A DNA stretch of 8,703 nt, taken from NCBI GenBank assembly GCA_902478885.1, contig CABSMS010000086.1:1-8703 (forward strand), in the 5' to 3' direction. Made by a program: the position numbers and the translations under genes. Shown piece by piece: positions 1 through 6,103 of this stretch. The first letter of the stretch is position 1. Each line of letters starts with the position of its first letter. This DNA comes from an uncultured Collinsella sp. (GTDB taxonomy: Bacteria; Actinomycetota; Coriobacteriia; Coriobacteriales; Coriobacteriaceae). The notes beneath the pieces were generated by a model, which saw only the letters and a list, made by a program, of their open reading frames with translations, was not told the DNA's origin and did not search any database.

Positions 1-45
1 ACACAAGGCTATTCGTCGGCAGCGTCAGATGTGTATAAGAGACAG
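1..45 (+). other. Illumina Nextera adapter with i5 index (not genomic)
   Basis: Bases 13-45 match the Nextera Read 1 transposase adapter: TCGTCGGCAGCGTC followed by the 19-bp mosaic end AGATGTGTATAAGAGACAG. Bases 1-4 (ACAC) fit the end of the P5 oligo, and bases 5-12 (AAGGCTAT) sit exactly where the 8-base i5 index belongs; from memory this is the Nextera XT index S520. The segment is library sequence assembled onto the contig. It creates a false reading frame on the plus strand starting M-C-I-R-D-S. Genomic sequence begins at 46. Confidence 0.97.
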
Positions 46-120
46 CATGATGACCAGCGCGACCACGATGGCCACAACCAGCACGATACCGGCGATAATA
101 ACCGTCAACTGGGAAGACAT
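46..120 (-). CDS. Start of a membrane protein after mreD, possibly penicillin-binding protein 2 (partial)
   Basis: Only the first 25 codons are present before the adapter junction. They read M-S-S-Q-L-T and then an almost unbroken hydrophobic run of I, V, A, L and G, which is a membrane-spanning helix or signal anchor. The ATG at 120 has a strong Shine-Dalgarno sequence (GGGAGG, minus strand 133-128) seven bases upstream, and it follows the mreD stop by 13 bp, so it is a real and probably co-translated gene. In many bacteria the gene after mreD encodes PBP2 (mrdA), the elongasome transpeptidase, which also begins with an N-terminal anchor. Here the cytoplasmic tail before the helix is only about five residues, shorter than usual for PBP2, so another small membrane protein is possible. 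The PBP2 identity rests on synteny alone. Confidence 0.55.
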
Positions 121-133
121 CTACGGGCCTCCC

Positions 134-700
134 CTATTTGAGCTTGCGGGTCTTGGGCTTAAAGCGCATACCCGTCTGGCGTCCGCCACGTGCGGAGAAT
201 CCATAGCCGGACTGTGGCACGACGCCGGACATCAAAAACGGAATGGCAACCAGACCCGTCAGGATCGAGGACGGCAGCGCATGGCCAAAGATCGCCACAA
301 CAAAGCTCGTCTCCAAACCCATAAACAGCAAGATGATGCTGTAGATCACATTAATGACGAGCGCGAAGGCGCCCACAGTGACGCCGCGCGCACTCGGGGT
401 ACCGCCCGTCTGACCGACGGCGCTGTGCACCAGGGCAAAAGAACCCACGGTCAGCAGGAGCGACATAACGCCCACCGGCACGGCAGCGGACAGGTCATAG
501 AACAAGCCGCTGCAAAAACCGCACACGACGGCACGGGTCGGGTCACCCGAGAACACGCTTAGGCACACCAGGATAATCATGAAGTTGACGCGACCACCCG
601 CAATGGAGATCTGCGGTGCCAGGCCTGCCTGCAGCAGCACGCACACGATGGCGGCGATCACAAACGTGCGGAAGCTCATCCCCTGCTCGTGTAGATCCAT
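134..700 (-). CDS. mreD: Rod shape-determining protein MreD
   Basis: MreD is an integral membrane partner of MreC in the cell-elongation complex. The protein is about 188 residues, close to the usual length of about 160-190, and is made mostly of hydrophobic segments consistent with five or six membrane helices. The motif G-F-C-S-G-L-F-Y-D followed by V-P-V-G matches the family's conserved G..GL..D....P.G core. The C-terminal tail is short and very basic (R, K near the end), consistent with a cytoplasmic end. An in-frame ATG exists at 706, but the G-run that can act as ribosome binding site (overlapping the mreC stop) lies only one base from it and seven bases from the ATG at 700, so 700 is preferred. 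It follows mreC by only a few bases, indicating translational coupling. Confidence 0.9.
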   Translation of the reverse strand: MDLHEQGMSFRTFVIAAIVCVLLQAGLAPQISIAGGRVNFMIILVCLSVFSGDPTRAVVCGFCSGLFYDLSAAVPVGVMSLLLTVGSFALVHSAVGQTGGTPSARGVTVGAFALVINVIYSIILLFMGLETSFVVAIFGHALPSSILTGLVAIPFLMSGVVPQSGYGFSARGGRQTGMRFKPKTRKLK

Positions 701-712
701 GGACATGCCCCC

Positions 713-1711
713 CTATTCGTTCGAGCCAGAATCGGTCGTCTCGGACGTGTCGGAACTGTCATCCGAGCTCTCGTCCTTCGTCTTGGTTACACCATCGCGC
801 GACGTTCCCTGCGGCGTGCTGTTGGCCGTGCTCACGTCCTCATCCGAGGCCGACTGTTCGTCGGCCAGCGAGGTAATGACCAGCACTTCCTCGTTGTTCT
901 CGGCCGTGGTCTGAGCGCGCACCACAATGGTGTAGTACACGTCGTTTGCCGATTTCTCAACCGACGAGACGGTGCCAAGCGGAAGGCCCTTGGGGAACAC
1001 GCCACCGATGCCCGAGGTCACGATGATGTCGCCAACCTTAACGTCGGAGTCGACGCTCACGTACTCAAGACGCAGCGTGCCGTCAGCCTGACCCTGCAGC
1101 ATGCCCTGGGCGCGCGTGTCCTGCACCATGGCGGACACGCCGGAGTTCTCGTCGCCAATCAGGCGCACGGTGGACGTCTTGGCCGATACCTCGATAATCT
1201 GGCCGATAACACCGGCCGAACTCGTCACAGGCATGTTGATGGTAAGTCCGTCGGCAGAACCCTTATCGATCGTGACGGTCGAGGTCCAAGCATCGCCCGA
1301 GGCACCAACGATACGAGCTGCGGTCGATTTAAGGTTGTAGGTCGACTGCAGGCCGACCAGTCCCTCCAGACGCTCAGCGGTCTTTTGAGCCTCGGAGAGC
1401 TCGGCAACCTTAGAGGTCAGCTCCTCATTTTGCTTCTTGAGCTCGTCGAGCGTGTCCTGCGACGCCGTAAGGTTAGAGAACACGTTGCCGATCGCATTGA
1501 AGGGAGCCGCCACGGCCGAGCCCACAAAGCGCACCGGCGAGGTAATCGTCGTTACGCCCGAACGCACGGCATGAATCGGTCCTGCCTCGCCCTCGCGGAT
1601 GTAAAACGTGAGCAGCAACACCGAAATCAGGCTGAAAACAATCAACGGGCGCATACCCGTTGATTGTCGCTTGGTATTCAGATTTGTGGAGAAACCCGAA
1701 GATCGTGCCAA
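713..1711 (-). CDS. mreC: Rod shape-determining protein MreC
   Basis: MreC is a bitopic membrane protein that links MreB filaments to the periplasmic or extracellular cell-wall synthases. The 332-residue product has a short basic cytoplasmic tail (1-20), one membrane helix (about 21-38), a coiled coil (about 85-120, heptads with L/E/K) and the two-part beta domain (about 125-280). The beta domain carries the family signatures D-K-G-S-A-D-G-L near 149-156, G-V-I-G-Q-I near 167-172 and V-T-S-G-I-G-G-V-F-P-K-G-L near 231-243. Residues about 283-332 form an acidic Ser/Thr-rich tail that looks disordered. The start is TTG at 1711, supported by AAGGTGG seven bases upstream. The next in-frame ATG (1654) lacks such a site and would remove the cytoplasmic tail. 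It begins 21 bp after the mreB stop. Confidence 0.95.
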   Translation of the reverse strand: MARSSGFSTNLNTKRQSTGMRPLIVFSLISVLLLTFYIREGEAGPIHAVRSGVTTITSPVRFVGSAVAAPFNAIGNVFSNLTASQDTLDELKKQNEELTSKVAELSEAQKTAERLEGLVGLQSTYNLKSTAARIVGASGDAWTSTVTIDKGSADGLTINMPVTSSAGVIGQIIEVSAKTSTVRLIGDENSGVSAMVQDTRAQGMLQGQADGTLRLEYVSVDSDVKVGDIIVTSGIGGVFPKGLPLGTVSSVEKSANDVYYTIVVRAQTTAENNEEVLVITSLADEQSASDEDVSTANSTPQGTSRDGVTKTKDESSDDSSDTSETTDSGSNE

Positions 1712-1732
1712 ATGGAATCCACCTTTTGGAAA

Positions 1733-2776
1733 TTAAGCATTGGTCTGGACGAAGCCGCCATCAAACGCATTGGCCTCGAGCACGCGGGCACAGCCGTTAA
1801 CGACGTTATCGAGCGCCGTGGGGCTGACGTTGACTGAAACGCCGGTCTCATCGCGCAGGCGCACGTCGAGACCGCGCAGCAGCGCGCCGCCACCGGTCAG
1901 CAAAATGCCGTAGTACATAAGGTCCGAGGCGAGATCGGGAGGCGTAGCGTCGAGTGCGTCCTTGACGGCCTTGGCCATCTCGTCGAGCGGCTTGTTGAGC
2001 GCGCGACGAATCTCCTCGCTCTCGATGCGCACGGTCTTGGGCAGACCGGTGATTACGTCGCGACCGTTGACCTCGACGTCGAGCTCGTCCTTGAGCGGCA
2101 CGGCGGAACCGACCTTGATCTTGATGTCCTCTGCCGTACGCTCGCCGATGGCCAGGTTGTAGGCATCACGAACGTGCGTGAGGATGGCCTGATCGAACTC
2201 GTCGCCGGCAATACGGATGGACTGCGAGACGACGATGCCGCCCATGGCGATAACAGCAACCTCGGTGGTACCGCCGCCGATGTCGATGACCATGGAGCCG
2301 GTGGGTTCCTCGACGGGCAGGTCGGCGCCGATAGCGGCGGCCATAGGCTCTTCGATCAGATAGGCCTGGCGGGCACCGGCCTGGATCGTGGCCTCAAAGA
2401 CAGCGCGCTTCTCGACCGACGTGACACCGGAGGGAACGCAGACAACAACACGCGGACGCGGGGTCCACGGATAGCGCTTCTCGGACGCCTTGTCGATAAA
2501 GTAGCGAAGCATGGCCTCGGTAACATCGAAGTCGGCGATGACGCCGTCCTTCAGGGGACGAACGGCCACGATGTTGCCGGGCGTACGGCCGAGCATGCGC
2601 TTTGCCTCGATACCGACCGCCAGGATGCGCTCGTCGTTCTTGTCGATGGCGACGACGGAGGGCTCACGGATAACGATGCCCTTGCCGCGCACGGAGACAA
2701 GCGTATTTGCGGTGCCGAGGTCGATGGCAAGATCGCCCGCATAGCTACCGAAGAACATATCCATCAAAGAAAACAA
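1733..2776 (-). CDS. mreB: Rod shape-determining actin homologue MreB
   Basis: MreB polymerises with ATP under the cytoplasmic membrane and orients the cell-wall elongation machinery. The 347-residue length is the family standard. The actin-fold nucleotide-binding motifs are intact: phosphate 1 (D-L-A-I-D-L-G-T-A-N-T, 15-25), connect 1 (V-V-V-C-V-P-S-G, 110-117), the catalytic-region I-E-E-P-M-A-A-A (141-148), phosphate 2 (V-I-D-I-G-G-G-T-T-E, 163-172) and the adenosine loop (L-L-T-G-G-G-A, 292-298). The N-terminus is rich in F, M and L and could be the membrane-binding amphipathic helix. The start is TTG at 2776, with AGGAG five bases upstream; the in-frame ATG at 2764 would be 17 bases from that site. 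It is the first gene of mreBCD, downstream of a hairpin and a weak promoter candidate. Confidence 0.97.
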   Translation of the reverse strand: MFSLMDMFFGSYAGDLAIDLGTANTLVSVRGKGIVIREPSVVAIDKNDERILAVGIEAKRMLGRTPGNIVAVRPLKDGVIADFDVTEAMLRYFIDKASEKRYPWTPRPRVVVCVPSGVTSVEKRAVFEATIQAGARQAYLIEEPMAAAIGADLPVEEPTGSMVIDIGGGTTEVAVIAMGGIVVSQSIRIAGDEFDQAILTHVRDAYNLAIGERTAEDIKIKVGSAVPLKDELDVEVNGRDVITGLPKTVRIESEEIRRALNKPLDEMAKAVKDALDATPPDLASDLMYYGILLTGGGALLRGLDVRLRDETGVSVNVSPTALDNVVNGCARVLEANAFDGGFVQTNA

Positions 2777-2821
2777 CGCAACTCCTGATGTGTTGGATGA
2801 TTGCTGGAAAACTACTAGATC

Positions 2822-2850
2822 ATCATACTAGCGCAAGCCCGGCACCTCAC
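2822..2850 (-). promoter_or_regulatory. Weak sigma70-like promoter candidate for mreB
   Basis: On the minus strand, TATGAT (2827-2822, five of six bases of the -10 consensus) lies 17 bp downstream of GTGAGG (2850-2845, three of six for -35). A transcript from here would start near 2815 and give a leader of about 40 bases before the mreB TTG. The -35 element is poor and lies in the 3' arm of the hairpin at 2837-2869. Seen in sequence only. Confidence 0.25.
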
Positions 2851-2869
2851 TTGCGGTGAAGCGCCGGGC
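2837..2869 (-). terminator. Long hairpin between the TPR gene and mreB; possible terminator or attenuator
   Basis: In the minus-strand transcript, arm GCCCGGCGCTTCAC pairs with GTGAGGTGCCGGGC over 14 base pairs (12 Watson-Crick, two G-U) around the 5-base loop CGCAA. The two wobble positions become mismatches on the plus strand, so the fold is best in the direction of transcription. It begins 22 bases after the stop of the TPR gene, a usual place for an intrinsic terminator, but the following bases (TTGCGCTAG) are not a proper U tract. Partial termination, attenuation or protection of the upstream mRNA's 3' end are all possible. Confidence 0.5.
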
Positions 2870-2891
2870 AAAGCTAAATCCCATAAGGTCA

Positions 2892-4196
2892 CTACTGGTT
2901 GTCAGCAGCCGAGAAATCCATATCGAGCGAGGAAACGGCCCAGCCGATATGGTTGTCGGAGCGCACGAATTTGACGGTGTACTCCTGCTCGCCGCCCTTG
3001 GACAGCGATGCCTTCACCTTGGCAGTCGTCTCGGTCATGGACTGATCCATGCCCTCGACGGACACGGTGGCACCCTGCGGAATCGAGGAGATGATCATCG
3101 ACTTAGCGTCCTCGGACAGGCTCGAGGCCAGGCAAGACTCGGCCTTTGCGATGTCACCGTCGCCGGCAGCCTGGAACAGATCGGTGATAACCGACTCCTG
3201 CGAGGGGAAGCCAAAGCCGCGCGTGTAGGCAAAGCCCAGACCGCCCGCAGCAATCAAAATGAGCAGAAGCAGCACGATGAAGACTTTGAGACCCGTGTGG
3301 CGATGGCGACGACGGACCTTGGCCTGCTTACGATCCTGACGGTCCTGCTGGACCATCTCGGACTCGGACAGCGTAAAGAAGCCGGTGTCCGAGGGATCGG
3401 GCATAAACTGACCGGTCGCGCCCGTAGGATCGAGCGGATCGACGGCAGGAGCGTCCATCGCGGGCGCCGGAGCCGTGGCCATAGCCGTCTGGGCAGACAG
3501 CGCGGCAAGCGAATCATGCACGCGGGCAAGCTCATCGGCCTGCTCGGAAGTGAGCTGGTAGATGCCATCGGCAGTAGCGGCGTTAAAGGCGTCGAGTGCG
3601 TCGTCGGGACGGCCGGCGGCAGAAAGCGCCTGACCCATGCCGGCGTTGAGCGCACGCGTGTCGTCGCGGGGGCCGGCAAAGTCGATAGCCGTGCGGTAGG
3701 TCTCCACGGCATCCGCCGGACGGCCGAGCTTAATGAAGCAACGACCGAGTTCGCCGAGTGCGGCGGCAGGAGCCGGATTGGCGCCGTCGATGGCAGCCTG
3801 ACGGAAGGCGGTTCCCGCGTTGGCATAGTCGCCCGACTGGAACAGCGCATTGCCCAGGCCCAGATAGGCCTTGAACGGCGTGGCATAGGAAGCGTCCTGC
3901 GTAGCGGCAGAGAACGCCTGGGCGGCCGTCGTGTAGTCGCCCACGGCGGCGAGTGCCTTACCGCGGTTGGTGAGCAGCGCGCCGCGCTTGCCATAGGTGC
4001 CGTCGTTGAGGGCGGCGGCATAGGCCTCGGCGGCCTCGGCATACATGCCCAGGTGCATCAAGGCGTTGCCACGAAGGTGATCGGCCTCGCCCATAATCTC
4101 ATCGGGAGTCTTTGCCGCCCCAAGCATCTGGGCTGCAGCGGAAAAATCACCCGCGCGGTAAGCGGCGCGGCCCTGTTGGATCAGCTGGCTATTCAA
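2892..4196 (-). CDS. TPR-repeat single-pass membrane protein of unknown function
   Basis: The 434-residue protein has no assigned function. Residues about 4-210 are Ala-rich helical repeats with the TPR pattern (for example A-L-x-x-x-G-D-Y-x-x-A-x-x-x-F near 81-95 and again near 117-131), about six repeats. A linker (about 235-285) contains Pro, Asp and Thr. A strongly basic stretch (285-300, rich in R, K and H) precedes one membrane helix (about 303-324), so the TPRs should be cytoplasmic and the C-terminal 110 residues outside. That outer part resembles small DUF4878/NTF2-like lipoprotein domains, with helices followed by strands ending in E-Y-T-V-K-F-V and W-A-V-S-S-L; this is a resemblance, not a match I could test. 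The start is TTG at 4196 with AGGGGA five bases upstream, 11 bp after the cyclophilin stop, suggesting co-transcription. TPRs are protein-binding scaffolds, and the position beside mreBCD suggests, but does not prove, a role in cell-envelope assembly. Confidence 0.85.
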   Translation of the reverse strand: MNSQLIQQGRAAYRAGDFSAAAQMLGAAKTPDEIMGEADHLRGNALMHLGMYAEAAEAYAAALNDGTYGKRGALLTNRGKALAAVGDYTTAAQAFSAATQDASYATPFKAYLGLGNALFQSGDYANAGTAFRQAAIDGANPAPAAALGELGRCFIKLGRPADAVETYRTAIDFAGPRDDTRALNAGMGQALSAAGRPDDALDAFNAATADGIYQLTSEQADELARVHDSLAALSAQTAMATAPAPAMDAPAVDPLDPTGATGQFMPDPSDTGFFTLSESEMVQQDRQDRKQAKVRRRHRHTGLKVFIVLLLLILIAAGGLGFAYTRGFGFPSQESVITDLFQAAGDGDIAKAESCLASSLSEDAKSMIISSIPQGATVSVEGMDQSMTETTAKVKASLSKGGEQEYTVKFVRSDNHIGWAVSSLDMDFSAADNQ

Positions 4197-4207
4197 GGAA
4201 GTCCCCT

Positions 4208-4750
4208 TTACTCGTGAACGATCTCGACATGGACGATCTCGTCGCCGGCACGCAGCTGCGAAATCACATCGAGACCCTCGACCGTGGTACCAAAGACGGT
4301 GTAACCGGAATCGAGGTTATGCTGGGCGCCCAGGCAGAAGTAGAACTGAGAGCCCGCGGAATCGGGGTCCATGGAGCGTGCCATGGCAAGGGCGCCATCG
4401 ACGTGGCTGTTGCGCGGATTGGTGGCAAACTCGCCCTTGATGCAGTAGCCGGGGCCACCGGTACCGGGCATGCCGTCGGGGCCCTCAAGACCGGCAGCGA
4501 CGTCGGCGCCGGACATATCGCGGGTATTGGGGTCGCCGCCCTGGATGACAAAACCGGGCACATAGCGATGGAACTTAAGGCCATCATAGAAGCCCATCGT
4601 GGAAAGCTCGCAGAAGTTCGCGACATGAATGGGAGCGCCCTCGCCGTCAAACTTGACCTTGATAGTACCCTTCGACGTCTCGATAACGGCGCACTCGTCG
4701 CCGGCAAGCTGATACTCGGGCGTGTAGAGCTCTTTCTTAAAACCAAACAT
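4208..4750 (-). CDS. Cyclophilin-type peptidyl-prolyl cis-trans isomerase
   Basis: The enzyme catalyses cis-trans isomerisation of Xaa-Pro bonds during protein folding. The 180-residue product is one cyclophilin domain with a short N-terminal extension and no signal peptide or membrane helix, so it should be cytoplasmic. Active-site residues are present: F-H-R-Y-V-P-G-F-V-I-Q-G-G-D-P at 60-74 supplies the catalytic Arg (R62) plus F67 and Q70, and A-G-S-Q-F-Y-F at 132-138 supplies Q135 and the pocket Phe F136. Y-T-V-F-G at 150-154 is the usual closing motif. The Trp of human cyclophilin A that contacts cyclosporin appears replaced, as in many bacterial forms. The ATG at 4750 has a strong GAGGAAGGA ribosome binding site five bases upstream. 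A good promoter candidate lies at 4790-4819, making this the first gene of a unit with the TPR gene. Confidence 0.95.
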   Translation of the reverse strand: MFGFKKELYTPEYQLAGDECAVIETSKGTIKVKFDGEGAPIHVANFCELSTMGFYDGLKFHRYVPGFVIQGGDPNTRDMSGADVAAGLEGPDGMPGTGGPGYCIKGEFATNPRNSHVDGALAMARSMDPDSAGSQFYFCLGAQHNLDSGYTVFGTTVEGLDVISQLRAGDEIVHVEIVHE

Positions 4751-4789
4751 GTGGTTCCTTCCTCGTGCGTTTAAAGCATATTTGTACGA

Positions 4790-4819
4790 ATTGTAGCAAT
4801 AAGCATGGGCTTACATCAA
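4790..4819 (-). promoter_or_regulatory. Sigma70-like promoter for the cyclophilin-TPR unit
   Basis: On the minus strand, TTGATG (4819-4814, four of six for -35) is followed after 18 bp by TACAAT (4795-4790, five of six for -10). Transcription would begin near 4783, leaving a leader of about 33 bases that contains the strong ribosome binding site of the isomerase gene. The region is A/T-richer than its surroundings and lies in the 107-bp gap after the zinc-ribbon gene. No convincing terminator hairpin was seen in that gap. Confidence 0.55.
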
Positions 4820-4857
4820 TTGCGCACGTAGGTTATGCCGACTATGGCGAACTAAAT

Positions 4858-6000
4858 TTAGGAATGCTGCTGCGGCTTCCAGGAACCCACGTTGGCGTCG
4901 TACTGATTAAGCGCGCTGTTGCCGCCCTGCGCGATGGGCGCCAGGATCTCGCTTTGGTGGGAACTCATCGACTCGCCATCGGGAATGGCCAGCGAGATAT
5001 CCCAGCTCTGGCAGATCACGTCGACGCGCTCATACATCCACTCGGCAAGCTGCTTTAAGTGGGCGATGTCATCCGCATAGACCGTATCGTCCTGATACTT
5101 AAGGTTGTTGAGCTCATCTTGCGTCTTTTTGATCTGGTCGCGCAGGGCGTAGGCACTCTGCGACAGCTCCTGACGGGTGGACAGCGGCGTTCGGAGATAG
5201 CCGTTGTTAAAGGAATCGATGACCTCGCCGATCTGGTCGTCGTCACCGTAGGACACGATGGTCTGATACAGACCGTCGAGCCTGGTATAGAGCTGATCAT
5301 CGGTCAGCACGGTTTCTTCCTGGACTACCTCGGCAGAATCGTCCTGCTTGGTATCGTCCTCAGTCGCCTCGCCCTTTTGGCGCGTGGGGAAGGTGGTTTG
5401 TGCAGCTTGACCAAACTGGTCGTAGAAACCAGGCATGACACCCATGGGATCGGCCGTCACGAACCAATAGGCACCGCCGCACACGACGGCAAGGACCGCG
5501 ATGATAATGAGCGGCTTGGGGATATGACGCTTGTGCTTGTGATAGGCGTCCTCGTCGGGATGCACCTTGCGCTTGGGTTTTTGGGCATCGTCATGCAGGG
5601 AAACGGGCGTGGGAATATCGACCTTAGGGATACCGAAATCCTTATCGAAAGCCGGCAGCACGCAGGTCTCGTTAGGATCGGCGGCGTCCGAAAGAACCGC
5701 GGCAGCCGAGGCGGGCGCATGCGGCACCTCGGTATCGATCTGCTCTTGCGTTAGGCGCGGAAAGCCCGCCGTGCGGCCCGCTGCCAGATCGGATGCGGCC
5801 GCGTCCTCGGAGAGGATACCCGGAGCGGGGCGTCCGCATTTGGGGCACGTGCGATCATGCGGAGAAAGACGGGCACCGCAGCCCTCACAAAACACGAACT
5901 CGGTATGCTCGGGACCATCGCCCGGGCCCACATAGGCGTTGCAGTAGGGGCAGAACGAGGCGCCGTCCTCGATAGTCTTAAGGCAATGCGGGCAGATCAC
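4858..6000 (-). CDS. Double zinc-ribbon single-pass membrane protein of unknown function
   Basis: The 380-residue product opens with two CxxC...CxxC zinc ribbons: C3/C6 with C17/C20 and C38/C41 with C52/C55. A low-complexity acidic and proline-containing linker (60-140) and a basic stretch with K, R and H (141-162) lead to one membrane helix (about 163-182). By the positive-inside rule the ribbons are cytoplasmic and residues 183-380 are outside; that part is acidic and then mainly helical (about 233-335). The GTG at 6000 is chosen as start because GAGG lies five bases upstream and the protein then begins M-I-C-P-H-C, as zinc-ribbon proteins often do. A TTG at 6030 would add ten residues but has no ribosome binding site and lies almost at the predicted transcript start. 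No specific function is recognised; zinc ribbons of this type usually act as protein or nucleic-acid contacts. Confidence 0.85.
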   Translation of the reverse strand: MICPHCLKTIEDGASFCPYCNAYVGPGDGPEHTEFVFCEGCGARLSPHDRTCPKCGRPAPGILSEDAAASDLAAGRTAGFPRLTQEQIDTEVPHAPASAAAVLSDAADPNETCVLPAFDKDFGIPKVDIPTPVSLHDDAQKPKRKVHPDEDAYHKHKRHIPKPLIIIAVLAVVCGGAYWFVTADPMGVMPGFYDQFGQAAQTTFPTRQKGEATEDDTKQDDSAEVVQEETVLTDDQLYTRLDGLYQTIVSYGDDDQIGEVIDSFNNGYLRTPLSTRQELSQSAYALRDQIKKTQDELNNLKYQDDTVYADDIAHLKQLAEWMYERVDVICQSWDISLAIPDGESMSSHQSEILAPIAQGGNSALNQYDANVGSWKPQQHS

Positions 6001-6040
6001 GGCATCCTCTTTTCGAAGCAATTCAAACAATCGAGGTTAG

Positions 6041-6049
6041 AGCATAACA
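6041..6049 (-). promoter_or_regulatory. Extended -10 promoter candidate for the zinc-ribbon gene
   Basis: The minus strand reads TGTTATGCT here: an extended -10 TG motif plus TATGCT (four of six). TTCCTG, 17 bp further upstream, is only a weak -35. Transcription would start near 6034, which fits translation from the GTG at 6000 (leader about 34 bases) and not from the TTG at 6030. One copy of a 10-bp direct repeat overlaps the element. Confidence 0.35.
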
Positions 6050-6093
6050 TCGCCACGGCCCCACAGGAACAAGGCACCAATTCAACATCGCCA
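6046..6093. repeat. 10-bp direct repeat pair upstream of the zinc-ribbon gene
   Basis: AACATCGCCA occurs at 6046-6055 and again at 6084-6093, in the same orientation with starts 38 bp apart, inside the 103-bp gap between the ATPase stop and the GTG start of the zinc-ribbon gene. The first copy overlaps the extended -10 candidate; the other would lie about 50 bp upstream of the predicted transcript start. This placement could be a pair of regulator sites, but a chance repeat cannot be excluded. Confidence 0.4.
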
Positions 6094-6103
6094 GGGCGCG
6101 TAG

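Noticed and set aside
1..45. A transposon end (Tn5-like mosaic end) as evidence of a mobile element
   Set aside because: The 19-bp mosaic end is joined to the synthetic Read 1 adapter and an index, so it comes from library preparation and not from a natural insertion.
29..562. A plus-strand frame of 177 codons beginning M-C-I-R-D-S
   Set aside because: Its start lies in the Nextera adapter and the rest is antisense to mreD.
2174..2788. A 204-codon plus-strand frame opposite mreB
   Set aside because: It is a shadow of the strongly conserved mreB codons; the product is D/G-rich with no recognisable domain.
2856..4217. A 453-codon open frame on the plus strand, antisense to the TPR gene
   Set aside because: It mirrors the GC-rich, Ala/Gly-rich repeat gene opposite; its product is low-complexity (G, R, V, L, H) with no family features, and no ribosome binding site was evident. 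The opposite strand has TPR repeats, a membrane helix and a good ribosome binding site.
4112..4774. A 220-codon plus-strand frame across the cyclophilin gene
   Set aside because: It is antisense to a gene with complete cyclophilin active-site motifs, and its translation matches no recognisable family.
4830..4850. A small inverted repeat (GCC...GGC) after the zinc-ribbon gene as a terminator
   Set aside because: The stem is only about three to four pairs and has no U tract in the right direction.
6060..6103. A terminator after the ATPase gene
   Set aside because: Only short GGC/GCC pairings were found, with no stable stem and no T run.
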